Notes: generated from the sequence alone by a model not told the origin. 64,000 bases of DNA from Candidatus Promineofilum glycogenicum (GCA_016707605.1 JADJHJ010000009.1:62001-126000); one strand, 5' to 3'. Counted from the stretch's first letter, positions 24,187 to 37,484 are shown. Program-made: numbers and translations.

Positions 24187-25064
24187 TGGCGGCGCGTGTC
24201 CGCCTCGCGGCCGCGGACGACGCGCCGCCCGGCCAGTGCCCCCTGCGTCTGCGTCACCACGGTGCGCTGCTCCTCGCCTTGCCCCTGGCGCTCGAAGTAA
24301 AGCACGACCCAATCGTTGGTCTTGCCCGCCTCATGGGCGCGGGCGGTGTTGGAGAAGAGGGCGGTAAACGACCACGCGCCGCGGCGGGTGTGCAGGACGG
24401 GCAGCCACGCCTTGCCTTCGGGGTTGAAGCGCTTGGGGGCGATGGTGTCCAGGTCGCCGGCGGCGGCCTTGCGCCGGTACTCCGCGTCTACGTCGAGCAG
24501 TACAGCGACCGGCGGCTCGGCCGCATCGCCCTCTGTAGTCCCATCCGTCGAACTTTCTTCTTCGGCCAGGCGCTGCCGGGCGCGGCGCTGGGCGGTATTG
24601 CTCAACATACCCGCCAGCGCCGTTTGCACAGCGCGCACGCGCTCTTCGCCGAAGCCCTCGACCTTGTCCAGCCGGCCATCATGGGCCGCTTGCTCTAGCT
24701 CTGCCAACGTGCGGATGTCGAGCGTCTCGGCAATGCGGCGGCCGAGCGTTTCGCCCACGCCGGGGATGGTGTCGAAGATGCTGCCCGGCCTGGTCTCGCT
24801 CTCCAGTTCGCGCAAGAGGGCGCTCTGGCCGGTTTCGACGTACTCGGCGATCAACCCGGCCAGGCTCTCGCCAATGCCCGGCAGGCGCATCAGCGCTTCG
24901 CGGTCGCCGGCCAGTCCGGCCACCCGCTTGTCTGTGCCGCGCACAGTCGCGGCGGCGCTGAAGTAGGCGCGCACGCGATAAGGATTCGTTTCCTTCGTCT
25001 CCAGCAATTGCCCGATGCGTTCGAGTAGGTCGGCAATGGCGGTGTTGGGTGGTCTTTGGCTCAT
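24162..25064 (-). CDS. Helix-hairpin-helix protein resembling the DNA polymerase X N-terminal region
   Basis: A 300-residue protein. Residues 1-70 match the PolX 8-kDa-type start (IADLLERIGQLLETKETNPYRVRAYFSAA), with HhH motifs LPGIGESLAGLIAEYVETG and IPGVGETLGRRIAETLDIRT and a third near DKVEGFGEERVRAV. The catalytic Asp residues of PolX and the PHP domain are absent; the C-terminal half (AWLPVLHTRRGAWSFTALFSN) is not recognised. It may bind damaged or gapped DNA. The ATG is 4 nt downstream of a 28-base homopolymer (on its strand, poly-C), leaving no normal Shine-Dalgarno. It lies in a repair block with LigD-type genes. Confidence 0.7.
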   Translation of the reverse strand: MSQRPPNTAIADLLERIGQLLETKETNPYRVRAYFSAAATVRGTDKRVAGLAGDREALMRLPGIGESLAGLIAEYVETGQSALLRELESETRPGSIFDTIPGVGETLGRRIAETLDIRTLAELEQAAHDGRLDKVEGFGEERVRAVQTALAGMLSNTAQRRARQRLAEEESSTDGTTEGDAAEPPVAVLLDVDAEYRRKAAAGDLDTIAPKRFNPEGKAWLPVLHTRRGAWSFTALFSNTARAHEAGKTNDWVVLYFERQGQGEEQRTVVTQTQGALAGRRVVRGREADTRRHYADGPAG

Positions 25065-25068
25065 ACTC

Positions 25069-25096
25069 GGGGGGGGGGGGGGGGGGGGGGGGGGGG
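25069..25096. repeat. 28-base poly-G (poly-C on the minus strand)
   Basis: An uninterrupted run of 28 G occupies the leader of the HhH gene. It could be a slippage tract or an assembly artefact covering missing sequence. Confidence 0.98.
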
Positions 25097-25177
25097 ACCG
25101 CAAGCACGCCGGCCGCGAATGGTCTCCGGGCCGGTCAAGTCCAGCGTGTGGGCCAGCGGATGTAGCGGCTGACTCAT
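25097..25177 (-). other. Short ORF start ending in the homopolymer
   Basis: An ATG at 25177, only 1 bp after the LigD-Pol stop, begins MSQPLHPLAHTLDLTGPETI and runs into poly-Pro encoded by the homopolymer, then a stop. The tight spacing looks like a real gene start in an operon; it may be the beginning of a gene damaged or lost at the homopolymer. No family recognised. Confidence 0.35.
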
Positions 25178-25178
25178 G

Positions 25179-26093
25179 TTATTGTTGCAGTTTGTCCAGC
25201 CGCCGGCGTGCCGCTTTGAGTGAGACGCCACGGCTATAAAAGTTGGCCCACGGGTCGCCGCGCTGAGCGATGCGCTCCAGGACGTTGCCGGCGTGATAGC
25301 GGCGCGAATCGAGGTCGGGGTCGTCCAACTCGTCCCAGGTGAGGGGCGTGGCCACGGGCGCGCCGGGGCGGGCGCGCACGGCGTAGGGCGGCACGGCGGT
25401 CTGGGCGTAGGCGTTGCGCAGGTAGTCGAGGAAGAGGCGGCCGTGGCGTTGGGCCTTGCGCGTCTCGGTCGTCAGTTCATCTGGGTGACGGGCGACCAGC
25501 GCGCCGGCCAGGTCGCGGGCGAAGTCGCGCACGATGTCGAAGTCACTGCGCCCATCGAGCGGCACGCCGACGTGCAGGCCGCGTGAGCCGGTGGTCATCA
25601 GGTAGGCCGGCAGCTCCAACTCATCGAGCAGGGCGCGCAGTTGGCGGGCGGCGGCGCGGGCCGTCTCGAACGACTGGGGCGGGTCAAGGTCGAAGATGAG
25701 CTTGTCGGGATGGTTCAGGGCGTTGGCGCGGCTGAGCCAGGTGTGGGGGGTGATGCTGGCCTGGTCGACCAGATAGACCAGTGTGGCCGCGTCGTTGATG
25801 ACGACCTGCGGCTGCTTCTCGCCGCTCTCCAACACGGCGATAGTCACTCGCTCGATCCACTCCGGGAAGTAGTCGGGCGCTTGCTTGGCGTAGAAGCCGG
25901 GCTTGTCCACGCCGTTGGGGAAGCGCTGCATACTGATCGGCCGCCCCTGGACGTGGGGCAGCATCGTCTCGGCCACGCGGGCGTAGTAGCCGGCCAGATC
26001 GCCTTCGGTCAGGCCGATGTCGGGGAAGAGCACCTTGTCGGCGTGGCCGACCTCGATCGCGCGGCCGTCTAACTCGAAGGTGCGGGTGCTCAT
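25179..26093 (-). CDS. ligD-Pol: LigD-type polymerase/primase domain protein
   Basis: A 304-residue stand-alone polymerase domain of the archaeo-eukaryotic primase superfamily. It fills gaps with ribo- or deoxyribonucleotides in end joining. The metal site is in LIFDLDPP, with SRGLHVGVPL and VVINDAATLVYLVDQASI as flanking conserved strands. In many bacteria this domain is fused to a ligase and phosphoesterase; here it is separate, with the phosphoesterase gene upstream overlapping by 4 bp (ATGA). No Ku or ligase gene is in the window. Confidence 0.92.
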   Translation of the reverse strand: MSTRTFELDGRAIEVGHADKVLFPDIGLTEGDLAGYYARVAETMLPHVQGRPISMQRFPNGVDKPGFYAKQAPDYFPEWIERVTIAVLESGEKQPQVVINDAATLVYLVDQASITPHTWLSRANALNHPDKLIFDLDPPQSFETARAAARQLRALLDELELPAYLMTTGSRGLHVGVPLDGRSDFDIVRDFARDLAGALVARHPDELTTETRKAQRHGRLFLDYLRNAYAQTAVPPYAVRARPGAPVATPLTWDELDDPDLDSRRYHAGNVLERIAQRGDPWANFYSRGVSLKAARRRLDKLQQ

Positions 26094-26614
26094 TCGTCCT
26101 CCTCCGCCTTGTCGCGTTCCTTCATCTTGAGCATCAGCCAGCGCGGCTCCTCGTCTTCGTCGGTGGCGACGCGAATCAACGCATAAGGGCCGTCGAGCTT
26201 ATCGCCTTTCAGATAGACCTCGACCTTGCCCTCCGCCAGCGCCTCGGCCATCGACAACGACTCCTCGCTGCCGTCGCGCAGGTTGCGATAAGCGCCGCGA
26301 TCCCATATCTCCACCTGGCCCGCGCCATACTGCCCCTTGGGGATGCGCCCGGCGAAGTTGGCGTAGGCCATGGGGTGGTCTTCGGTGGGCACGGCCAGGC
26401 GGCGGTCGCCCGGCCGCTCCGGCGGCCCCTTGGGTACAGCCCACGATTTGAGGACGCCGTCCACCTCCAGGCGCACGTCGTAGTGGAGGGTGCTGGCGTC
26501 GTGGCGCTGGATGACGTAAATGGGGCCACCGGCCGAGGCGCGCCCGCCATCGGCCGGTTCGTTGGTCTGGTCGAAGTCGCGCTTGCGACGGTATTCGCTT
26601 AGCGGATCAGACAT
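26090..26614 (-). CDS. ligD-PE: LigD-type 3'-phosphoesterase domain protein
   Basis: A 174-residue stand-alone phosphoesterase. It trims 3'-phosphates and ribonucleotides at broken ends. Conserved residues are seen in YVIQRHDASTLHYDVRLEVD, DHPMAYANFAGRIPKGQYG and GDKLDGPYALIRV. The N-terminus (SEYRRKRDFDQTNEP) is the family's usual lead-in. It is the first gene of the minus-strand block and overlaps the polymerase gene by 4 bp, implying translational coupling. The facing gene upstream is thiP, 166 bp away, so the two are divergent. Confidence 0.93.
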   Translation of the reverse strand: MSDPLSEYRRKRDFDQTNEPADGGRASAGGPIYVIQRHDASTLHYDVRLEVDGVLKSWAVPKGPPERPGDRRLAVPTEDHPMAYANFAGRIPKGQYGAGQVEIWDRGAYRNLRDGSEESLSMAEALAEGKVEVYLKGDKLDGPYALIRVATDEDEEPRWLMLKMKERDKAEEDE

Positions 26615-26780
26615 GGTTTACCTCTTGCCGGTCGGCCGCCAACCGCGGCCGAGACCGAAGCATGGTCTTGATCCCATCCTACTTTCTGCCCAAGCCGTCC
26701 ACCAGTTGCGCGGATAGAAGAAAAGGCACAAGTTGGGGTACACTTGGCCACGATTTAGTTCAGACGCGACAAGAATTTCT

Positions 26781-28499
26781 ATGCCCGATTCGTCTCGCCG
26801 CGCCCGCACCGTTCGCCGCCTGCTGACCGGCGGCCTTTTGCTGTTGCCGCTGCTCTTTTTCGCCCTGTTCTACTTCTATCCCCTGGGGGCCATCCTGCGC
26901 CTGGGTCTGTGGCCGGAGGGGCGGCTGGATACGGCGGCGCTGGGGCAGATGTTCACCTCGCGCACCATCCTGGGCGTGCTGTGGTTCACGCTGTGGCAGG
27001 CGGTCGTCAGCACATTGCTAACGCTGGCCCTGGCCATGCCGGGGGCCTACGTGCTGGCCCGCTACCGCTTTCGCGGCCAGTCGCTCATCCGCGCCGTGGC
27101 TACCCTGCCGTTCGTGCTGCCGACGGTCGTCGTCGCCGCGGCCTTCGTGGCCCTCGTCGGCCCGTCGGGGGTGGTCAACAACTGGCTCATGGACGCGCTG
27201 TCGCTCGACGCGCCGCCCATCCGCCTGTCGCAGACGGTGTGGATCATCCTGCTGGCCCACGTCTTCTATAACTACAGCGTCGCCCTGCGCCTGCTCAGCG
27301 CCTACTGGCAGAACCTGCCGCCGTCGCTGACCCAGGCGGCGCAGATGCTCGGCGCGTCGCCGGGGCGGGCGTTCGTCGAGGTGACGCTGCCCCTGTTGCG
27401 CCCGGCCATTCTGGCCGCGGCGGCGCTGGTCTTCACCTTTACCTTCACCAGCTTCGGCGTCATCGTCGTCCTGGGCGGGCCGCGCTTCGCCACGCTGGAG
27501 GTGGAGATTTACCGCCAGGCGGTCAACCTGTTCAACCTGCCCGTGGCCGCCGCCCTGTCGCTGTGGCAAATCCTGTTCACCTTCATCCTGATGCTGTTCT
27601 ACACCCGCACCCAGGCGCGCATCAGCCGGCCGCTGCGCCTCGGCGCGCGGCGGGCCATCGAGCGGCCGGTGCGGACGGGGCGCGAGAAGCTGCTGGTCTA
27701 TGGCAACGCCGCGGCCATCCTCGTCCTCATCGGCGCGCCGCTGCTGGCGCTGGTCGGCCGTTCGTTGCGCGGCGCGAGCGGGCCGACGCTGGCCTACTAC
27801 CGGGCGCTGTTCACCAACCGCGACGACTCCCTCTTCTTCGTGCCCCCGGCCGAGGCCATCGGCAACTCAGTGGCCATCGCTCTGGCGGCCATGCTCCTGG
27901 CCGTGACGCTGGGCGTGCTTAGCGCCCAACTGCTGACCCATTGGGAGCGGCCTGGCGGGGCGACTGGTCGCGGGGCGCTACTGGCCCGCCTGCTCGATCC
28001 GCTGCTGATGCTGCCGCTGGCCACCTCGGCGGTGACACTGGGGCTGGGCTATCTGATCGCCCTCGGCCGCCCGCCGCTCAATCTGCGGGCGTCGATCCTC
28101 ATGCTGCCCATCGCCCACGCCGTCGTGGCCGCGCCCTTTGTGTTGCGCAGTGTGCTGCCCGGCTTTCGCGGCATCCTGCCGTCGCTGCGCGAGGCAGCGG
28201 CCATGCTGGGAGCCGACGGGCCGCGCGTCTGGCGCGAGGTGGACTGGCCGCTCATCCGCCGGCCACTGCTGGTGGGGGCGCTGTTCGCCTTCACCATCAG
28301 CCTGGGCGAGTTCGGCGCGACCATCTTTCTCGTTCGCCCGGAGACGCCGACGCTGCCCATCGCCATCTATCGCTTCCTGGGCCAGCCGGGGGCGCTCAAC
28401 TATGGGCAGGCGCTGGCCATGAGTGTGCTGCTGTTGCTGGTCTGCGTCGTCGCCTTTCTGGCCATCGAGCACTTTCGTATTGGTGGGGAGGAGTTTTAG
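26781..28499 (+). CDS. thiP: ABC transporter permease, fused two-domain (ThiP-like)
   Basis: A 572-residue membrane protein with two MetI-type permease domains in tandem and about 12 helices. Each half has the EAA loop that docks the ATPase: LTQAAQMLGASPGRAFVEV (first) and SLREAAAMLGADGPRVWREV (second). This fused layout is typical of ThiP and of iron/sulphate-type permeases; the thiamine assignment rests on thiB with its TPP riboswitch 3.4 kb upstream and the ATPase directly downstream. ATG 26781 starts just before helix 1; the frame extends to 26733 without a better start. No riboswitch is seen in front of it. Confidence 0.82.
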   Translation: MPDSSRRARTVRRLLTGGLLLLPLLFFALFYFYPLGAILRLGLWPEGRLDTAALGQMFTSRTILGVLWFTLWQAVVSTLLTLALAMPGAYVLARYRFRGQSLIRAVATLPFVLPTVVVAAAFVALVGPSGVVNNWLMDALSLDAPPIRLSQTVWIILLAHVFYNYSVALRLLSAYWQNLPPSLTQAAQMLGASPGRAFVEVTLPLLRPAILAAAALVFTFTFTSFGVIVVLGGPRFATLEVEIYRQAVNLFNLPVAAALSLWQILFTFILMLFYTRTQARISRPLRLGARRAIERPVRTGREKLLVYGNAAAILVLIGAPLLALVGRSLRGASGPTLAYYRALFTNRDDSLFFVPPAEAIGNSVAIALAAMLLAVTLGVLSAQLLTHWERPGGATGRGALLARLLDPLLMLPLATSAVTLGLGYLIALGRPPLNLRASILMLPIAHAVVAAPFVLRSVLPGFRGILPSLREAAAMLGADGPRVWREVDWPLIRRPLLVGALFAFTISLGEFGATIFLVRPETPTLPIAIYRFLGQPGALNYGQALAMSVLLLLVCVVAFLAIEHFRIGGEEF

Positions 28500-28510
28500 A
28501 AGAGTGAATC

Positions 28511-28546
28511 ATCCGCAGATTGGGCAGATTGGGCAGATTGAAGAAA
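28511..28546. repeat. CAGATT-type repeat, single arm
   Basis: ATCCGCAGATTGGGCAGATT and further GGGCAGATT units match the inner part of the 8411-8580 element. No complementary arm is present. It lies between thiP and thiQ. Confidence 0.85.
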
Positions 28547-28562
28547 GGGGAGAGCGGGGATT

Positions 28563-29621
<1,059 letters not shown>

Positions 29622-29732
29622 TGTTGGCGCATCTTCTTCGCGTCCGGTGCGTACAGCCGGTATACTTAACGTGATCTAGCGCCATATGCCTACGCCCGGC
29701 CGAAGTTTGGCCGGCGAGTATAGAGAAATAAT

Positions 29733-30347
29733 ATGCCCGATCTATCAACCATCATCGCCCGCGTTATCGTTCTGATCATCGCCTTCACCGTCCACGAGTT
29801 GTCCCACGCCCTGACGGCCGACTACCTGGGCGACCCCACGCCGCGCCGCATGGGGCGCATTACGCTCAACCCGCTCAAGCACCTCGATCCCGTCGGGACG
29901 CTGCTGCTTATCGTCGCCGGCTTCGGCTGGGCCAAGCCGGTCATGGTCAACCCGATGAACATGCGCGGCAATCCGCGCACGTCGATGGCCATCGTCGCCG
30001 CCGCCGGGCCGCTGTCGAATCTGATCATGGCCGCCATCGCCGCGCTCTTCTTCCGCTTTGGGCTGGTGTCCTTCACTCAGAGTGGGGCGCTGTCGGCTTC
30101 CTTTCTACTATCGGAGTTCATCTTGATCAATCTGATCCTGGCCTTCTTCAATCTGATCCCCATCCCGCCGCTCGACGGCTCCAAGATTCTGTTTGCCATC
30201 CTGCCCGGCGAACTGGTCTACCGTTTGCGGCCCTTAGAGCAGTATGGATTCCTTATCTTGATGGCTCTGGTGTTCTTCGGCCGGGGCATTATGAGCACTC
30301 TGATCGGCACGCCTGTCTCCGCCATGCTGCAACTCCTCATCGGCTGA
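29733..30347 (+). CDS. Site-2 protease family membrane metalloprotease (M50)
   Basis: A 204-residue, five-helix intramembrane protease of the short, PDZ-less type. The zinc motif is HELSH (FTVHELSHALTADYLGD, about residues 20-40) and the third ligand region is NLIPIPPLDGSKIL. These proteins cut membrane-bound anti-sigma or other regulators; the target is unknown. The start follows a spaced region with a weak -10 (TATACT, 29661). The HD-domain gene starts 1 bp after its stop, so the two are translationally linked. Confidence 0.9.
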   Translation: MPDLSTIIARVIVLIIAFTVHELSHALTADYLGDPTPRRMGRITLNPLKHLDPVGTLLLIVAGFGWAKPVMVNPMNMRGNPRTSMAIVAAAGPLSNLIMAAIAALFFRFGLVSFTQSGALSASFLLSEFILINLILAFFNLIPIPPLDGSKILFAILPGELVYRLRPLEQYGFLILMALVFFGRGIMSTLIGTPVSAMLQLLIG

Positions 30348-30348
30348 C

Positions 30349-30864
30349 GTGCGCCTGCGCTACCGTCTGCGCCAACTGCGCGACAACCTGACCGCCGGCC
30401 CGCTGAGCGCGGCGGCGCGGCGCGAGGTGGTCGCAGCCCTGTCGCCGGGCGAACTGGCCCTGTTCGAGCGCTTCTCCCCGGCCGACCAGTGGCACAGCTA
30501 CCGCGTCTTATGCGACCTGCGCCGGGCGGGATATAATGACCCCGACCTGATGACCGCGGCCCTGCTCCACGACGTGGGCAAGACGCGCTACCCGCTGACG
30601 GCCGGGGATCGTACGCTCATTGTCGTCGGCGCGGTGCTGTTCCCCCGGCGGTCGGTGGCCTGGGGGCAGGGGACGGTGGATAGCTGGCGGCGGCCGTTCG
30701 TCGTGCGCGCCCGCCACCCGCAGTGGGGCGCAGAGATGGCCGCCGCGATTGGCGCGCGCCCGGCGGTGGTGGCGTTGATCGCCCGCCACCAGGACAAGCC
30801 GCCGGTCGAGGACGATGCGGCCGACACGTTGCGCGCCCTGCAATGGGCGGATGATCGCAACTGA
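30349..30864 (+). CDS. HD-domain phosphohydrolase
   Basis: A 171-residue protein with a compact HD domain: the metal-binding His-Asp pair is in LMTAALLHDVGKTRYP (about residue 68), a second His in VVRARHPQWGAEMA and a third in ALIARHQDK. Family members hydrolyse nucleotides or nucleotide second messengers; the substrate is not known. The GTG start at 30349 is 1 bp after the protease stop, so co-expression is certain in practice. A nested palindrome follows its stop codon. Confidence 0.85.
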   Translation: MRLRYRLRQLRDNLTAGPLSAAARREVVAALSPGELALFERFSPADQWHSYRVLCDLRRAGYNDPDLMTAALLHDVGKTRYPLTAGDRTLIVVGAVLFPRRSVAWGQGTVDSWRRPFVVRARHPQWGAEMAAAIGARPAVVALIARHQDKPPVEDDAADTLRALQWADDRN

Positions 30865-30870
30865 GTTAAC

Positions 30871-30934
30871 TTGTAGCACAGGATTCTTATCCTGTGCTCC
30901 TGCAGCGGCACAGGATAAGAATCCTGTGCTACAA
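30871..30934. repeat. Nested palindromic element (27-bp arms)
   Basis: Arms 30871-30897 and 30908-30934 are exact complements around a 10-nt loop. Each arm is itself a hairpin (GCACAGGAT-TCTT-ATCCTGTGC), so either one long or two short hairpins can form. It ends just before the next gene's start region. Confidence 0.97.
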
Positions 30935-30950
30935 CATGATGGAGAAGGGT

Positions 30951-31946
30951 ATGCAAGCGCAAACAGTGACCATCGTCGGCATGGGGCGGGTGGGGGTGTC
31001 CATCGCCCGGGCGCTGCGGGCGTCCGACGCCGGGCTGACCATCGTCGGCCACGACCGGATACGCCAGCTGGCCGAGGAGGCCAAGGAGAAGCTGGGGGCC
31101 ATCGACCGCGTCGAGTGGAACCTGGTCACGGCGGCGTCGGTGGCCGACATCCTGGTGCTGGCCGTGCCGCTGGCCGAGTTGGAGAACACACTGATGGTCA
31201 TTGGCGAAGAGGTGCAGCCCCACGCGCTGGTGCTCGACCTGGCCCCACTAAAGGCGCAAAGCCTGCGCTGGGCCGACAAGCACCTGAAGGCGGGGCACTA
31301 CGTCGGTGTCATGCCCGTGCTGGCGGCGGCCTATCTGAGCGACGGCCGCGACGAGCCGTCGGCGGCGACGCCCGACCTGTTCCGCGGCAGCATCTTTTGC
31401 TTGCTGCCCTCAGCCAAAGCCGACCCGCAGGCGGTGGATACGGCGGTCAACTTCGGCCGCCTGCTGGGCGCGTCGCCCTACTTCGTCGATCCGTTGGAGT
31501 ATGACAGTCTGGCCCAGGCCGTCGAGACGCTGCCGGGGCTGGCCGCGGCGGCACTGTTCGGCGCGGTGCAAAAGTCGGCCGCCTGGCGCGATATCCTGCG
31601 CTTCGCCAACCCGTCGTTTGCCGTGGCCACCCAGCCGCTCGTACACGGCACCGACATTACCAGCCTGGCCCTCAACGACCCCGCGGCCACATTGCGCTGG
31701 ATCGACGCGCTGCTCAACGAACTGACGGCCATCCGCCGGATCATTCAGGAGGGGGATCGCGAACTGATTGACCTGACGCTGGGCGGCCTGCTGGTGCAAC
31801 GCGAGCGTTGGCTGAAGGAGCGCGAGGCCAACGACTGGGCCGAAGTGGGTGATAGCCCGGTCGACCGGCCGACGATGAGCAAGCAGGTTCTGGGCGGCTG
31901 GCTCAGCGGCAAGATGAAGCGCGACAAAAAGGGCGGGGAGCGTTAG
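30951..31946 (+). CDS. Prephenate dehydrogenase-like NAD(P)-binding protein
   Basis: A 331-residue protein of the TyrA/6-phosphogluconate-dehydrogenase fold. The N-terminal Rossmann motif is IVGMGRVGVSIARAL and the helical C-terminal half resembles the TyrA dimerisation region (EYDSLAQAVETLPGLAAAAL). Conserved arginines for the prephenate ring carboxylate are not certain, so substrate assignment is weak. GGAGAAGG lies just before ATG 30951, which is chosen over upstream starts inside the palindrome. The GT4 gene follows 15 bp later. Confidence 0.75.
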   Translation: MQAQTVTIVGMGRVGVSIARALRASDAGLTIVGHDRIRQLAEEAKEKLGAIDRVEWNLVTAASVADILVLAVPLAELENTLMVIGEEVQPHALVLDLAPLKAQSLRWADKHLKAGHYVGVMPVLAAAYLSDGRDEPSAATPDLFRGSIFCLLPSAKADPQAVDTAVNFGRLLGASPYFVDPLEYDSLAQAVETLPGLAAAALFGAVQKSAAWRDILRFANPSFAVATQPLVHGTDITSLALNDPAATLRWIDALLNELTAIRRIIQEGDRELIDLTLGGLLVQRERWLKEREANDWAEVGDSPVDRPTMSKQVLGGWLSGKMKRDKKGGER

Positions 31947-31961
31947 GCGGGGGAAGCCGGC

Positions 31962-33155
31962 TTGCGTGTGCTGATGATCGCGCCGACGTCGTTCTTTAGC
32001 GACTACGGCGGCCACATTCGTATCCTGGAGGAGACCCGGGCGCTGCAAGCCAGGGGCGTCCAGGTCGCCATCGTTACCTATTATAAGGGCAACGACGTGC
32101 CCGGCCTGGACATCCGCCGCACCGCGCCGCTGCCGTGGCATACTGACTACGAGGTCGGCTCGTCGCGCCACAAGATCGCCTTTGACGTCTACCTGGCCAT
32201 GAAGGCCGCAGCCGAGGCGCGCCGCTTCCGGCCGGACGTCGTCCACGGCCACATGCACGAGGGGGCGCTCATCGGCGGGGCGCTGGCGCGGGCCATTGGC
32301 GTGCCGCTGGTGTTCGACTTCCAGGGCAGCCTGACGGCCGAGATGGTCGACCACCACTTCCTGAACCCACAGGGGGCGCTCTACCCGTGGGCCTATCGCC
32401 TGGAGACGGCCATCACCCGCCGCCTGCCGGATGCCATCTTGACCAGCACCGGGCTGGCGGCGACCCTGCTGCGCGACGAGTTCGGCGTGCCCGCGGCGCG
32501 CATCCACACCCTGCCCGACTGCGCCGACGCCGATCACTTCGACCCGGCGCGCTTTGCCCACTTGCAGACCGACCATCCGTTGCGGGTGCACTACGGTATC
32601 GCCCGCGACGCCGTAGTCGTTGGCTATCTGGGGCTGCTGACTGACTACCAGGGCATTCCCCATCTGATCGAGGCCGCCGCCCGGCTGAAGGAGCAGGGGC
32701 AGTCGATCCACTTTCTGATCATGGGCTATCCCAACGTGGAGAGCTACCAGATGGCCGCCCACGCCTGGGGGGTTGACGACTGCGTGACCTTCACCGGCCG
32801 CGTGCCCTTTGCCGACGCGCCCACCTACCTGGCCGCCTGCGACATCGCCGTGGCCCCCAAGATGTCGAGCAGCGAGGGCAGCGGCAAGCTACTCAACTAC
32901 ATGGCTATGGCCCAACCGATTGTGGCCTATGACACGCCGGTGAACCGCGAGTATCTGGACGATCTCGGCGTCTACGCGCCGCCGGGCGACGTGGCGGCTT
33001 TCACCGCGGCCATCGCCGAGCTGGCCGGCGACGCGGCGCGGCGGCGGGCGTTGGGGGCGGCGCTGCGGCGGCGGGCGCAAGAGGAGTTCAGTTGGCCGGT
33101 GGCCGCCGAGCGCATTGCGAATCTGTACAATCGCTTGACAAATAAGGTCGATTAG
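31962..33155 (+). CDS. Glycosyltransferase family 4
   Basis: A 397-residue GT-B enzyme. The N-terminal acceptor loop is SFFSDYGGHIRILEETRAL; the donor domain has VVGYLGLLTDYQGIPHLIEA and the E-x7-E-like element near SSSEGSGKLLNYMAMAQPIV. It is not closely similar to the GT4 at 4956-6167. A TTG at 31962 is taken as start because MRVLMIAPTSF is the usual first strand and GGGGGAAG lies upstream. The rpoB promoter overlaps its last codons. Confidence 0.85.
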   Translation: MRVLMIAPTSFFSDYGGHIRILEETRALQARGVQVAIVTYYKGNDVPGLDIRRTAPLPWHTDYEVGSSRHKIAFDVYLAMKAAAEARRFRPDVVHGHMHEGALIGGALARAIGVPLVFDFQGSLTAEMVDHHFLNPQGALYPWAYRLETAITRRLPDAILTSTGLAATLLRDEFGVPAARIHTLPDCADADHFDPARFAHLQTDHPLRVHYGIARDAVVVGYLGLLTDYQGIPHLIEAAARLKEQGQSIHFLIMGYPNVESYQMAAHAWGVDDCVTFTGRVPFADAPTYLAACDIAVAPKMSSSEGSGKLLNYMAMAQPIVAYDTPVNREYLDDLGVYAPPGDVAAFTAAIAELAGDAARRRALGAALRRRAQEEFSWPVAAERIANLYNRLTNKVD

Positions 33156-33163
33156 TCTAAACT
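33135..33163 (+). promoter_or_regulatory. rpoB promoter
   Basis: TTGACA (33135-33140), 17-bp spacer, TAAACT (33158-33163). It overlaps the end of the GT4 gene and gives a leader of about 165 nt before rpoB. Confidence 0.75.
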
Positions 33164-33239
33164 ACAGGTTCGCGCAAGTATGCCTCTTGAACGAATTGTA
33201 TTGTGTGGCCGTTAGTAAAGAGAAACAGCATGTGAGCAG

Positions 33240-33265
33240 GGTGCAAACCAAGGGTTGCACCTTTT
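33240..33265 (+). terminator. Attenuator-like hairpin in the rpoB leader
   Basis: GGTGCAA (33240-33246) pairs with TTGCACC (33255-33261), followed by TTTT. A second hairpin (GGCGAAG/CTTCGCC, 33293-33310) lies closer to rpoB. Together they suggest transcriptional attenuation of rpoB. Confidence 0.65.
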
Positions 33266-33333
33266 CCGCGTAAGGTGGTGGCAATCAATAGTGGCGAAGG
33301 ACGCTTCGCCGCGTAGGGAGCAGGTGACTTTAC

Positions 33334-37269
<3,936 letters not shown>

Positions 37270-37350
37270 AGTAATCAGGGGCGCGGCCGATGGGAACATC
37301 AAAATACTCATTGGCCGTGCCCGAATTTGATAAATAAGGCCGCGGAAGCC

Positions 37351-37378
37351 TTGACATCTTGCCCGACTCTGGTAAGAT
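37351..37378 (+). promoter_or_regulatory. str operon promoter
   Basis: TTGACA (37351-37356), 16-bp spacer, TAAGAT (37373-37378). It drives rpsL onward and leaves a leader of about 345 nt. Confidence 0.8.
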
Positions 37379-37443
37379 ACTAATTCGTATGTCTGTCCGG
37401 GACGGCGGTGCGCTGCCGTTACCAACCGAATAGTACGGAAACG

Positions 37444-37484
37444 ATGGAGGCCATCGCATCAGCAGTGAAGACGATGGCCTCCAT
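37444..37484 (+). other. Structured leader RNA before rpsL
   Basis: ATGGAGGCCATCG (37444-37456) and CGATGGCCTCCAT (37472-37484) form a perfect 13-bp stem with a 15-nt loop, without a T-run. A smaller hairpin (ACGGC/GCCGT) precedes it at about 37403-37420. The rest of 37485-37729 has no ORF or known RNA motif. Confidence 0.7.

Noticed and set aside
25065..25107. HhH protein start with a poly-proline leader
   Set aside because: The Pro run is only the translated homopolymer; the PolX-like start MSQRPPNTAIADLL fits ATG 25064.
30894..30950. Longer N-terminus of the TyrA-like protein
   Set aside because: The added codons come from the palindrome; GGAGAAGG is placed for ATG 30951.
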